Made by a program: the position numbers and the translations under genes
Shown here: positions 52,608-60,953 of the stretch, piece by piece
Layout: each line of letters starts with the position of its first letter
How positions within the stretch are numbered: the stretch's first letter is position 1
Notes under the pieces: generated by a model
What the model was told of the DNA's origin: nothing
Database searches by the model: none
The model's input: only the letters and a program-made list of their open reading frames with translations
NCBI RefSeq assembly: GCF_001422205.1
Contig: NZ_LMMJ01000012.1
Location: forward strand, 62,001 to 126,000
Reading direction: 5' to 3'
DNA from: Curtobacterium sp. Leaf261
GTDB taxonomy: Bacteria > Actinomycetota > Actinomycetes > Actinomycetales > Microbacteriaceae
DNA: 64,000 nt

Positions 52608-54020
52608 TCATCGGCCGTGCTCCCAGAGGCTGTGGATCGCGCTCTGGTCGAGTGCCGTGTGCCACACGGCCACCGAGTCGATGTCGCCGTCGAAGTAGTG
52701 CGTCACCGGCCGGTTGGGCCAGCCGTAGAGGCTCTCCAGCCCGACGCGCCAGTACCCGTTGTACGCGGCGGCACGCGCGTTGGTGTTCTGTCCCTGGAGG
52801 ACGCCGTCGACCCAGAGCTGCATGCCACCGGAGCCCATCACGCCGACGGCGTGGTGCCACTGGCGGTCGTCGACCCGTGCGGTCGACTGGATGACCCTGG
52901 CGCTGCCGTTCGTGACACCGAACACGAGCCGTCCGTCAGCACCGACGTACATGTGTCGGTCGAACGAACCCGACCCGCCGAAGGCCGCGGAGCTGAAGCC
53001 CATCACCTTGCCCTGCGGCTTCTCGGCACGGAACCAGGCCTGGATGGTGAACTGCTGCGGAGCGCTGAACCGCTTGGTCGCGTACACCGCCCCGGTGGTC
53101 CCGTCGAGGTGGATGTACGGATTCCCGGCGCACGACGCGTCCACCCGCACCGCGTTGAACAGTGAACCCTCGGCCCCACCGCCCGTGACGTCGTCGATGT
53201 CGGTTCCGTCCGGCTCGCCGAACCCGTAGGCCAGGAGCGGCGAGCCCACGGTCTCCCGCATGCACGGGAACCGGGCGGTGTCGAGGTCGGCTGCGGTGCT
53301 CACCCCTGCGGTGAACGAGGCAGAGACACCCGTGCCGATGACGAGGGCACCGACGAGGACGGCGGCCGCGGTCGGCAGCGCGAGGTGTCGCCTCGCCCGG
53401 TCGGCCTGCTGGGCTCGGTGCAGGTCACCGCTCGACGGCGCTCCGCACGCGACGCACGGCTCCATGCCGCGGCGGAGGTTCCGGTCGCTCGTGCTCGCCC
53501 GGAGGAGGACGCCGAGCGCGAGCACGAGCACGACGAGCTCGGGGACCGCACCGGTCCGGACCCACGTTCCCGGGAGACCGATCCAGGGGACGCGCAGGAC
53601 GCCGACACCGACGACGTGCTCGACCGGCACGGGCTGTGCGTCGGGTTGCGGGTTGGCGTCGCCTCGGAGCGTCACCGCCCCGTGCTCCACGTCGACGATG
53701 CGGTGCAGGACCCGTCGCTCCGGCCGGTCAGGCGCGGCGACGAGGGCCACGCGCCCCTCCGTGAGGTGTCCGGGATCCACCGTCACCGCCGTCACCACGT
53801 CTCCGACTCGGATGGCCGGCTCCATCGAACCGGACTGCACGGTCGTGACGGTGGCACCGAAGACGGTCGGGACGGCCGCCCAGAGCATGAGGAGTCCCGC
53901 GGTGAGGAGGATGGTCCGTGCCGTGACGGCCGTGATGACGACGACGAGACCTGCTCGGCACCGGAGCGCGTCGACGATGCGCCCCCGGACGGAGTGACGG
54001 TTCTGCTGCGTGCCGGACAT
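52608..54020 (-). CDS. signal peptidase I fused to a LamG surface domain
   Basis: The 470-aa product starts at ATG 54020 with GAGGAG upstream. TM1 (about 33-58) leads to SGSMEP with Ser65, then VLHRIV with His106 and RGDAN, i.e. the Ser-His (ER/SipW) type of signal peptidase. TM2 lies at about 158-174 and a short cytosolic CVACG zinc-like loop follows. TM3 (about 212-232) reads ALVIGTGVSASFTAG, itself like a SipW-dependent signal peptide. Residues 265-465 form a LamG/concanavalin-like domain (AWFRAEKPQGK, MQLWVDG, VAVWHTALD). A protease fused to a substrate-like module is unusual. It follows the TasA/CalY-like gene. Confidence 0.88.
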   Translation of the reverse strand: MSGTQQNRHSVRGRIVDALRCRAGLVVVITAVTARTILLTAGLLMLWAAVPTVFGATVTTVQSGSMEPAIRVGDVVTAVTVDPGHLTEGRVALVAAPDRPERRVLHRIVDVEHGAVTLRGDANPQPDAQPVPVEHVVGVGVLRVPWIGLPGTWVRTGAVPELVVLVLALGVLLRASTSDRNLRRGMEPCVACGAPSSGDLHRAQQADRARRHLALPTAAAVLVGALVIGTGVSASFTAGVSTAADLDTARFPCMRETVGSPLLAYGFGEPDGTDIDDVTGGGAEGSLFNAVRVDASCAGNPYIHLDGTTGAVYATKRFSAPQQFTIQAWFRAEKPQGKVMGFSSAAFGGSGSFDRHMYVGADGRLVFGVTNGSARVIQSTARVDDRQWHHAVGVMGSGGMQLWVDGVLQGQNTNARAAAYNGYWRVGLESLYGWPNRPVTHYFDGDIDSVAVWHTALDQSAIHSLWEHGR

Positions 54021-54124
54021 AGCGGTCTCCTCGTCGGCTGGGCGGGTCGGGACGGCGGGTTGGCAGGTTCAGGGGGAGGCGGCTGCGGGTCGCCACCGCC
54101 CGGACCGCTCCCGCACGGGTCGGG

Positions 54125-54715
54125 TCAGTCGTTCTGCGACTCCCAGGTGAACGTCGACGTGGCCGACGCGTCCTGGACCGTGTTCGGGGCCGCGGCGTCG
54201 AGCGTGTACGACACGCGGTACGTCGTCGCCTCCTCGCCCGTCGCGGGTGTCCACGAGCCGACGCCGGTCGCGAAGTCCGTCGCGGTGGCGGCGAACGCGG
54301 ACAGGGACCCCGACCAGATCGGAGCGCCGGCAGCGACGAAGCCGTCGCACGAGCCGAACGCCCCACCCGATCCGTGCTCGATCTCGAGCTGGACGTGATC
54401 GCCGAGGGACTTCGTGCTCGTGGTGTCGCTCGCGTAGAGCTTCACGGCGCTCTCGACGCTCGAGGTCGACGTGACGGTGATGCAGTTGCTGCCGGTCTGC
54501 CCGGGCACGACCCCGGCGACGTCGAACATCGCCGTGCCAGCGTCGTCGTCGGTCAGCGCCACGGCACCGGTACGCCACGCGTTCTCGGCGTTCTCCGTGG
54601 TCGCCGAGAACGCCGAGTAGGACGCCCCTGCGACGACGAGTCCGCTGGCCACGACGGCGAGTGGGACGGCGATCCAGGTGGCGAGACGAGCGTGGCGCGG
54701 GGTGATGTGCTGCAT
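54125..54715 (-). CDS. SipW-dependent TasA/CalY-like secreted protein
   Basis: The 196-aa product starts at ATG 54715 with CAGGAG upstream. It has a basic N-end and a signal of the SipW-dependent type (WIAVPLAVVASGLVVAGASYSAFSATTENAENAW), and the mature part begins with the family pattern TGAVALTDDDAG. The rest is a beta-sandwich with two Cys (SNCITV, GSCDGF). TasA/CalY relatives form biofilm fibres or surface coats. It is directly upstream of the signal peptidase that should process it, with a 104-bp gap, and its promoter contains the 23-bp palindrome at 54754. Confidence 0.88.
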   Translation of the reverse strand: MQHITPRHARLATWIAVPLAVVASGLVVAGASYSAFSATTENAENAWRTGAVALTDDDAGTAMFDVAGVVPGQTGSNCITVTSTSSVESAVKLYASDTTSTKSLGDHVQLEIEHGSGGAFGSCDGFVAAGAPIWSGSLSAFAATATDFATGVGSWTPATGEEATTYRVSYTLDAAAPNTVQDASATSTFTWESQND

Positions 54716-54753
54716 GGCGAGACTCCTGAGGTTGAGTGGTTGTCGAGATACAA

Positions 54754-54776
54754 AATATCACATGACATGTGATATT
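54754..54776. promoter_or_regulatory. perfect 23-bp AT-rich palindrome (operator)
   Basis: AATATCACATG, a central A, then CATGTGATATT: 11-bp arms without mismatch. It stands between the divergent TasA-like gene (39 bp away) and GNAT gene (30 bp away) and is by far the most AT-rich stretch around. A dimeric regulator almost certainly binds here and could control both genes. Confidence 0.85.
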
Positions 54777-54793
54777 CACAATCGCAGGATGTG

Positions 54794-54799
54794 TAGATT
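54794..54799 (+). promoter_or_regulatory. -10 box (TAGATT), leaderless GNAT promoter
   Basis: TAGATT ends 6 nt before ATG 54806. The palindrome at 54754-54776 covers the region just upstream of it, near the -35 position, so binding should repress transcription. Confidence 0.55.
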
Positions 54800-54805
54800 G
54801 GACGC

Positions 54806-55246
54806 ATGAGCACCCCTGCCATCGCCGTCTCGTCGTGGACCCAGCAGGACGTCGCCGACGTCGCCGAGCTCGTCCGACTCATCGGGCACGCTGTCGACGA
54901 CGACCGCATGCGCGAACGCCTCGGCCGCCTCACCCCGGAGGCCGGTCACCGCACGTGGCTCGTCCGGGACGGCGAGGGTCGGGTCGCCGCGGTCGCGGGC
55001 GCACAGTGCACGTGGGCGTACAGCTCGGACGAGCCCACGGCGCAGCTCCTGTTGCTCGTCGTACGCCCCGACGGGCGGCGCGACGGCCTGGGCTCCGAGC
55101 TCCTCTCCCTCTTCGAGACGTGGGCGGCCGAGCAGGGTGCCCGCCGACTCAGTGCCGTGTCCGCGGCGGCCACCGACAGCGCGCACCGGTTCTACCAGAA
55201 GCGCGGGTACCACGAGGCCGGGGTCCGGTACACGAAGATCGTCTGA
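54806..55246 (+). CDS. GNAT family N-acetyltransferase
   Basis: The 146-aa acetyl-CoA-dependent acetyltransferase has motif A in LLLLVVRPDGRRDGLGSELLSLFETWA (the Q/RxxGxG/A loop as RRDGLG) and motif B in AHRFYQKRGYHEAGVRYTKIV. Its substrate is unknown. It is monocistronic, ends before a strong terminator and is divergent from the TasA-like operon across the palindrome. Confidence 0.92.
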   Translation: MSTPAIAVSSWTQQDVADVAELVRLIGHAVDDDRMRERLGRLTPEAGHRTWLVRDGEGRVAAVAGAQCTWAYSSDEPTAQLLLLVVRPDGRRDGLGSELLSLFETWAAEQGARRLSAVSAAATDSAHRFYQKRGYHEAGVRYTKIV

Positions 55247-55267
55247 GCCGGCACCGTCCGGACAGCG

Positions 55268-55315
55268 AGAAGGCCGGTTCGCCGAGGGACATCGTCCTCG
55301 GCGAACCGGCCTTCT
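55268..55315. terminator. perfect 20-bp-stem bidirectional terminator
   Basis: AGAAGGCCGGTTCGCCGAGG and its exact reverse complement flank an 8-nt loop (GACATCGT) in the convergent gap between GNAT and odhA. It is the strongest hairpin seen in the window. Confidence 0.9.
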
Positions 55316-55334
55316 GGGGTCCTGTCGGCCGGAC

Positions 55335-58300
55335 CTACCGGCTCAGGGCCCGGTCGATGATCTCCGTGGCCTCGGCCGCACTGCGCTTCGCCGAACCCGT
55401 CGCCGGTGCGGCACTCGCCGCGCGGGCACTCACCGTGAGCGGGCGGCCACCGAGGTGCGGTGCGAGGTTCATGTACACGAACGGCCAGGCGCCCTGGTTC
55501 TCCGGCTCCTCCTGTGCCCACACGAGGTCGGCCTCCGGGTAGCCGGCGAGCACCGACAGGAGCTGGTCGACGGGAAGCGGCGCGAGCTGTTCGAGCCGGA
55601 CGAGTGCGACGTCGGAGACCCCGCGCTTGTCCACCTCGGCCCGCAGGTCGTGGTGGATCTTGCCCGAGGTGAGCACGACCCGGCGCACGGCACCCTTGTC
55701 GCCGATCGCGGCGTCGTCGATGACCTCGTCGAAGTGCCCGGAGGTGAAGTCCGACACCGCCGACGTGGCCTGGCGCATCCGCAGCATCGCCTTCGGGGTG
55801 AACACGATGAGCGGCTTCTGCGGCCGGGCGAAGGCCTGGCGACGGAGCAGGTGGAAGTACGACGCGGGTGTCGACGGCCGCGAGACGATCATGTTCTCCT
55901 CGGCGCAGAGCTGCAGGTAGCGCTCGATGCGCGCCGACGAGTGGTCCGGCCCCTGCCCCTCGTACCCGTGCGGCAGCAGGAGGACGAGACCGGACCGCTG
56001 GCCCCACTTCTGTTCCGCGGAGGAGATGAACTCGTCGATCACGGTCTGGGCGCCGTTCGCGAAGTCCCCGAACTGCGCCTCCCACATCACCAGGGCCTCG
56101 GTGCGCTCCACGGAGTAGCCGTACTCGAAGGCCATGGCCGCGTACTCGCTGAGGAGCGAGTCGTAGATGTAGAAGCGGGCCTGGTCCTCGGTCACGTTGG
56201 CGAGCGGCAGCCACTCCTGGCCGTTCATCCGGTCGTGGAACACCGCCTGCCGCTGCACGAACGTCCCGCGACGGGTGTCCTGGCCTGCGAGTCGGACGGG
56301 CTTGCCCTCGGCGAGGACCGAACCGATCGCGATGAGCTCCGCCATCGCCCAGTCGATCCCGCCGTTGCGCGTCATGTCGACACGCTTGGCGAGCAGCTGG
56401 CTCAGCTTCGGGTGCACCGAGAACCCGTCGGGCTGGTTCTGGTGCGCATCGCCGACGAGCCGGACGATGTCCTCGCTGACGGCGGTCTCGTGCACCTCGA
56501 CCTCGGAGTCGTCGCGCTGTGCCGACGGCCGCTCGAGTCCGTTCACGGCCCCGTCGTCATCCGGCGTGGCGGTGCCGGAGTCGATCACCGGGATGGTCCC
56601 GGTCTGCGCTTCGTGCGTCTCCGCGAAGGCGCGCTCGAGGCGGTCCTGGAAGTCGCGGTGCGCCTCGTCGTACTCCTCTTGTGTGATGTCGCCGCGACCG
56701 ACGAGGGCCTCGGTGTACAGGGTCCGGACAGAGCGCTTGGCCTCGATGAGGTTGTACATGAGGGGCTGCGTCATCGAGGGGTCGTCGCCCTCGTTGTGCC
56801 CGCGGCGCCGGTAGCAGACGAGGTCGATGACGACGTCACGGTGGAACGCCTGGCGGTACGCGAACGCGATCTCGGCCACGTGCGCCACGGCCTCGGGGTC
56901 GTCGCCGTTCACGTGGAAGACCGGCGCCTGGATCGTCTTCGCGACGTCGGTGTTGTACACCGAGGTCCGCGATGCGCTCGGGGACGTGGTGAACCCGACC
57001 TGGTTGTTGACGACGATGTGCACGGTGCCGCCGGTCCGGTACCCGCGGAGCTGCGAGAGCTGGAGCGTCTCGACGACCACGCCCTGGCCGGCCATCGCGG
57101 CGTCGCCGTGCACGAGCACCGGCAGCACCCCGAAGGTCCCGACCGGCTCGCGGTCCTGCTTGGCCCGGACGATGCCCTCGAGCACACCGTCGACGGCCTC
57201 GAGGTGCGAGGGGTTCGCTGCGATGGTCACGGGGATCGTCGTGCCCTCGGAGCAGGTGAAGACGCCCTCGGTGCCGACGTGGTACTTGACGTCGCCGGAC
57301 CCCTGGCCCTTGATCGACCCGGGGAGCTGCCGTCCCTCGAACTCCCGGAAGATCTGCCCGTAGGTCTTGCCGGCGATGTTCGTGAGCACGTTGAGGCGTC
57401 CGCGGTGGGCCATGCCGACCGCGACCTCGTCGAGTCCGCTCCGGGCGGCTTCCTGGATGAGGGTGTCGAGGAGCGAGATCGTCGACTCCCCGCCCTCGAG
57501 CGAGAAACGCTTCTGCCCGACGTACTTGGTCTGCAGGAAGGTCTCGAAGGCCTCGGCCTCGTTGAGCTTGCCGAGGATCCGGAGCTGTTCCTCCTTGCCC
57601 GGCTTCTGGTAGCCGGTCTCGACGTGCTCCTGCATCCAGCGGCGCTGCGCCGGGTCCTGGATGTGCATGTACTCGATGCCGACGGTCCGGCAGTACGAGT
57701 CGCGGAGGATGCCGAGGACGTCGCGCAGCGGGACGCTCGTGGTGCCGCCGAGCCCGCCCGTGACGAACTCACGATCGAGGTCCCAGAACGTCAGCCCGTG
57801 GCTCTCGATCTCGAGGTCCGGGTGGGTGCGCTGCTTGTACTCCAGCGGGTCGATGTCCGCCATGAGGTGCCCGCGGACGCGGTAGCTGTTGATGAGCTCC
57901 AGCACGCGGGCCGTCTTGTTGAACCGCGAGGACAGGTCGACGGCGATGTCGTTGCCCCACTGGATCGGCTTGTACGGGATCCGGAGCGCCGCGAACACGT
58001 CGGCGTAGAAGTCGTGCTCGCCGATGAGCATCTCGTGCACGATCTTCAGGTACTCGCCCGAGCCGGCGCCCTGGATGACGCGGTGGTCGTAGGTGCTCGT
58101 CAGGGTGATGGTCTTGCCCACGCCGAGCTCGACCAGGGTCTTCGGCGCGGATCCCTGGAACTGCGCGGGGTACTCGAGCGCACCGGCACCGATGATCGCG
58201 CCCTGGCCCTTGGTGAGGCGTGGGACGGAGTGCACCGTGCCGATGCCGCCGGGGTTCGTCAGCGAGATCGTCGTGCCCGCGAAGTCGGCGGCCGTGAGCT

Positions 58301-59123
58301 TGCCGCCGCGAGCGCGCTTGACGAGGTCCTCGTACGCGGACAGGAACTGTCCGAACGTCAGGGTCTCGGCGCGCTTGATGCTCGGTACGAGGAGGGCGCG
58401 CGTGCCGTCGGACTTCGGGACGTCGATCGCGATGCCGAGGTTCACGTGCGCCGGCGTGACCACGACGGGTTTGCCGTCCTGCTCGGCGTAGAACACGTTC
58501 TGCGACGGGAACTGCTGCAGCGCCTTGACCAGCGCCCATCCGATGAGGTGCGTGAAGGAGACCTTGCCGCCGCGTGCACGGCGCAGGTGGTTGTTGATGA
58601 CGATGCGGTTGTCGATGAGGAGCTTCGCCGGGATGGTCCGCACGCTGGTGGCCGTCGGGACCGTGAGTGAGGCGTCCATGTTCGCGGCGAGGGCCTTGGC
58701 CATGCCACGGAGGGGCGTCGCGACGTCCTCGTGGGTCTCCTCGTGGTCGGAGGCCTCGTCGTTCGGCTCCGCGGGGATCGGTGCCGGGCTCGGCTGCTTG
58801 GAGGTGGTCTTCGCCTGTGCGGGGGCGGCCGGTGCGGCTCCACCCGAGGTGTTCGGGGCGGCAGGAGCCGGGGCGGCGGCGGCCGACGATGCGGGAGCCG
58901 ACGATGCGGGAGCCGGTGCGGACTCAGAAGCCGGCGCGGCCTCGCGAGCGGGTGCCGCATCGGCGACCTGCGTGCGGTGGTAGCTCTCGAGCACCGGCCA
59001 CCACGACTTGTCGACCGACTCCTTGTCGGCGAGGAACTGCTCGTAGAGCTCGTCCACGAGCCACTCGTTCGCGCCGAATTCGCCCGCGGTCTCGTCCGAT
59101 GTTCCGGTCAGATGGCTCGACAC
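55335..59123 (-). CDS. odhA: multifunctional 2-oxoglutarate decarboxylase/dehydrogenase (E2-E1 fusion)
   Basis: This TCA-cycle enzyme (OdhA/KGD) makes succinyl-CoA with an E3 partner. The 1262-aa product starts at GTG 59123 (GGAGAG 13 nt upstream). The N-terminal E1 leader helix (EFGANEWLVDELYEQFLADKESVDKSWW) is followed by an Ala/Pro-rich linker, an E2-like acyltransferase core without a lipoyl domain (TSTYDHRVIQGAGSGEYL), and the full ThDP-dependent E1 (GIEYMHIQDPAQRRW, GMAHRGRLNVL, HGDAAMAGQGVV, then the C-terminal Tkt domain to IIDRALSR). The fusion is actinobacterial. Mycobacterial homologues are controlled by GarA/OdhI; that gene is not here. Confidence 0.96.
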   Translation of the reverse strand: MSSHLTGTSDETAGEFGANEWLVDELYEQFLADKESVDKSWWPVLESYHRTQVADAAPAREAAPASESAPAPASSAPASSAAAAPAPAAPNTSGGAAPAAPAQAKTTSKQPSPAPIPAEPNDEASDHEETHEDVATPLRGMAKALAANMDASLTVPTATSVRTIPAKLLIDNRIVINNHLRRARGGKVSFTHLIGWALVKALQQFPSQNVFYAEQDGKPVVVTPAHVNLGIAIDVPKSDGTRALLVPSIKRAETLTFGQFLSAYEDLVKRARGGKLTAADFAGTTISLTNPGGIGTVHSVPRLTKGQGAIIGAGALEYPAQFQGSAPKTLVELGVGKTITLTSTYDHRVIQGAGSGEYLKIVHEMLIGEHDFYADVFAALRIPYKPIQWGNDIAVDLSSRFNKTARVLELINSYRVRGHLMADIDPLEYKQRTHPDLEIESHGLTFWDLDREFVTGGLGGTTSVPLRDVLGILRDSYCRTVGIEYMHIQDPAQRRWMQEHVETGYQKPGKEEQLRILGKLNEAEAFETFLQTKYVGQKRFSLEGGESTISLLDTLIQEAARSGLDEVAVGMAHRGRLNVLTNIAGKTYGQIFREFEGRQLPGSIKGQGSGDVKYHVGTEGVFTCSEGTTIPVTIAANPSHLEAVDGVLEGIVRAKQDREPVGTFGVLPVLVHGDAAMAGQGVVVETLQLSQLRGYRTGGTVHIVVNNQVGFTTSPSASRTSVYNTDVAKTIQAPVFHVNGDDPEAVAHVAEIAFAYRQAFHRDVVIDLVCYRRRGHNEGDDPSMTQPLMYNLIEAKRSVRTLYTEALVGRGDITQEEYDEAHRDFQDRLERAFAETHEAQTGTIPVIDSGTATPDDDGAVNGLERPSAQRDDSEVEVHETAVSEDIVRLVGDAHQNQPDGFSVHPKLSQLLAKRVDMTRNGGIDWAMAELIAIGSVLAEGKPVRLAGQDTRRGTFVQRQAVFHDRMNGQEWLPLANVTEDQARFYIYDSLLSEYAAMAFEYGYSVERTEALVMWEAQFGDFANGAQTVIDEFISSAEQKWGQRSGLVLLLPHGYEGQGPDHSSARIERYLQLCAEENMIVSRPSTPASYFHLLRRQAFARPQKPLIVFTPKAMLRMRQATSAVSDFTSGHFDEVIDDAAIGDKGAVRRVVLTSGKIHHDLRAEVDKRGVSDVALVRLEQLAPLPVDQLLSVLAGYPEADLVWAQEEPENQGAWPFVYMNLAPHLGGRPLTVSARAASAAPATGSAKRSAAEATEIIDRALSR

Positions 59124-59277
59124 AGCCGATCGCCCACTCTCCGTCGATTGATGCTCTGCTTGTCGTCCGGGCAGCCCTGCCCGACAACGATCCAGCGTAG
59201 TCGCTGCAACGTGGACGCGAGATGGGTACGCGCCGGTCGCGTCGAACGCGTCGGAACGCGTCGAACGCGACGGAACA

Positions 59278-59323
59278 CCGGACGGGAGGCACGGTGCGGG
59301 CCCGCACCGTTCCTCCCGTCCGG
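59278..59323. repeat. 46-bp near-perfect palindromic GGAGGC element
   Basis: CCGGACGGGAGG-CA-CGGTGCGGG and the inverse arm CCCGCACCG-TT-CCTCCCGTCCGG meet at GGGCCC with one mismatch. It reaches into the -35 region of the guaB1 promoter. Confidence 0.9.
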
Positions 59324-59330
59324 CACGGAA

Positions 59331-59336
59331 TACGCT
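59331..59336 (+). promoter_or_regulatory. -10 box (TACGCT), leaderless guaB1 promoter
   Basis: TACGCT ends 7 nt before ATG 59344. Its -35 position falls inside the palindromic element. Confidence 0.6.
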
Positions 59337-59343
59337 GGGTGGC

Positions 59344-60783
59344 ATGCAGTTCTACGAGACGGCACCGACGCACGACCTGACGTACTCGGACGTGTTCCTG
59401 GTCCCGAGCCGCTCCGGCGTGACGAGCCGGTTCGACGTCGACCTGGCACCGGGCGACGGCACCGGCGCGACGATCCCCATCGTCAGCGCGAACATGAACT
59501 CGGTCACGGGTCCCCGGCTCGCGGCGACCCTCGCGCGGCGGGGTGGTCTCGGTGTGCTCCCGCAGGACATGCACCTGCAGGACCTCGACGCCGCGATCCG
59601 CTGGGTGAAGTCGCAGCCGGTGGACTTCGACACCCCCTTCGACATGCGGGCGGACACGACCGTCGCCGACGCGCTGACGCAGCTCGTCCCGGTCGCGGGC
59701 CACGGCGTCGTGGTCCGAGACGCCGCCGGCGGGTACCTCGGCTGCGTGCCGGCGACCCGGCTCGCCACGGCGGGGGAGGACGCCACCGTCGGCGATCTCC
59801 TGCACGGCGCGACGACCGCGATCGACGCCGACGACGTCGACACGCCCCGCGCGGTGTTCGACGTCCTGACCGCGGCCGAGGTCGACTTCGCGCCGGTCAT
59901 GCGCCACGGGCACGTCGTCGGGACGACCTCGCCGACGAGCGCGATCCGGTCTGGCATCTACCGTCCGGCGGTCGACGGCTCGGGACGACTCCGGGTCGCC
60001 GCGGCCGTCGGCATCAACGGCGACGTCGCCGCCAAGGCGGAGGCACTCGCCGCCGCCGGTGTCGACGTCCTCGTGCTCGACACCGCGCACGGACACCAGG
60101 AGGGCATGCTCGCGGCGCTGCAGACCGTCGCCGCACTCGACCTCGGGGTCCCGCTCGTCGCCGGGAACGTCGTGACGGCGGACGCGGTCGGCCACCTCGT
60201 CGACGCCGGGGCCTCGATCATCAAGGTCGGCGTCGGGCCCGGCGCCATGTGCACCACCCGGATGATGACCGCCGTCGGACGTCCGCAGTTCTCCGCCGTG
60301 CTCGAGACGGCGTCGGCGGCCCGGTCGATGGGTGCGCACGTGTGGGCGGACGGTGGCGTGCGCTACCCCCGCGACGTCGCCCTCGCCCTGGCCGCCGGGG
60401 CATCGAGCGTCATGATCGGGTCGTGGTTCGCCGGGACCGTCGAGGCGCCCGGGCTCATCCGCACCGACGCGAGCGGGCGCCGGTACAAGGAGAGCTGGGG
60501 GATGGCGTCCGCCAAGGCCGTCCGGGAGCGCTTCGAGCGGCTCGACGCCTTCGACCGGGCCCGCAAGTCCCTCTTCGCCGAGGGCATCTCGTCGTCGACC
60601 ATCTACCTCGACCCCGATCGTCCGAGCGTCGAGGACCTGCTCGACATGATCACCGCCGGGGTCCGGTCATCGGCCACCTACGCGGGTGCCCGGTCCCTCG
60701 GGGAGTTCTCCGAGCGCGCACTCGTCGGGATCCAGTCGGCCGCGGGCTACGAGGAGGGCAAGCCGCTGCCGGTCTCCTGGTGA
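59344..60783 (+). CDS. guaB1: GuaB1-type IMPDH/GMP reductase family protein
   Basis: The 479-aa product has an N-terminal TIM-barrel strand (LTYSDVFLVPSRS), a CBS-pair region (about 95-225, with VVRDAAGGYLGCVP and VDFAPVMRHGHVVG), then the barrel with DTAHGHQEGM, NVVTADAV, GVGPGAMCTTRMMT (catalytic Cys), WADGGVRYPRD and SVMIGSWFAGT. The CBS-bearing GuaB1 clade has been shown in Mycobacterium smegmatis to be a GMP reductase rather than IMP dehydrogenase, so that is the likelier activity. Upstream of two CNNM genes exactly as in M. tuberculosis (Rv1843c-Rv1841c), a conserved but unexplained linkage. Confidence 0.92.
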   Translation: MQFYETAPTHDLTYSDVFLVPSRSGVTSRFDVDLAPGDGTGATIPIVSANMNSVTGPRLAATLARRGGLGVLPQDMHLQDLDAAIRWVKSQPVDFDTPFDMRADTTVADALTQLVPVAGHGVVVRDAAGGYLGCVPATRLATAGEDATVGDLLHGATTAIDADDVDTPRAVFDVLTAAEVDFAPVMRHGHVVGTTSPTSAIRSGIYRPAVDGSGRLRVAAAVGINGDVAAKAEALAAAGVDVLVLDTAHGHQEGMLAALQTVAALDLGVPLVAGNVVTADAVGHLVDAGASIIKVGVGPGAMCTTRMMTAVGRPQFSAVLETASAARSMGAHVWADGGVRYPRDVALALAAGASSVMIGSWFAGTVEAPGLIRTDASGRRYKESWGMASAKAVRERFERLDAFDRARKSLFAEGISSSTIYLDPDRPSVEDLLDMITAGVRSSATYAGARSLGEFSERALVGIQSAAGYEEGKPLPVSW

Positions 60784-60953
60784 CGGACGCGGTGCCCGGC
60801 GGGTGGCGGCAGACGTCGGCAGGATCCGGCGGCCCGGCTCTGAACGGATTCACGGATTCGGGTCCCGCCGTGCCCGTAGACTGAGCGCACTGTGGACGAC
60901 CCTCCGAATCGCACTTCGCCTGGCCATCTGATCACCTCCCCGACGCACCGGGG

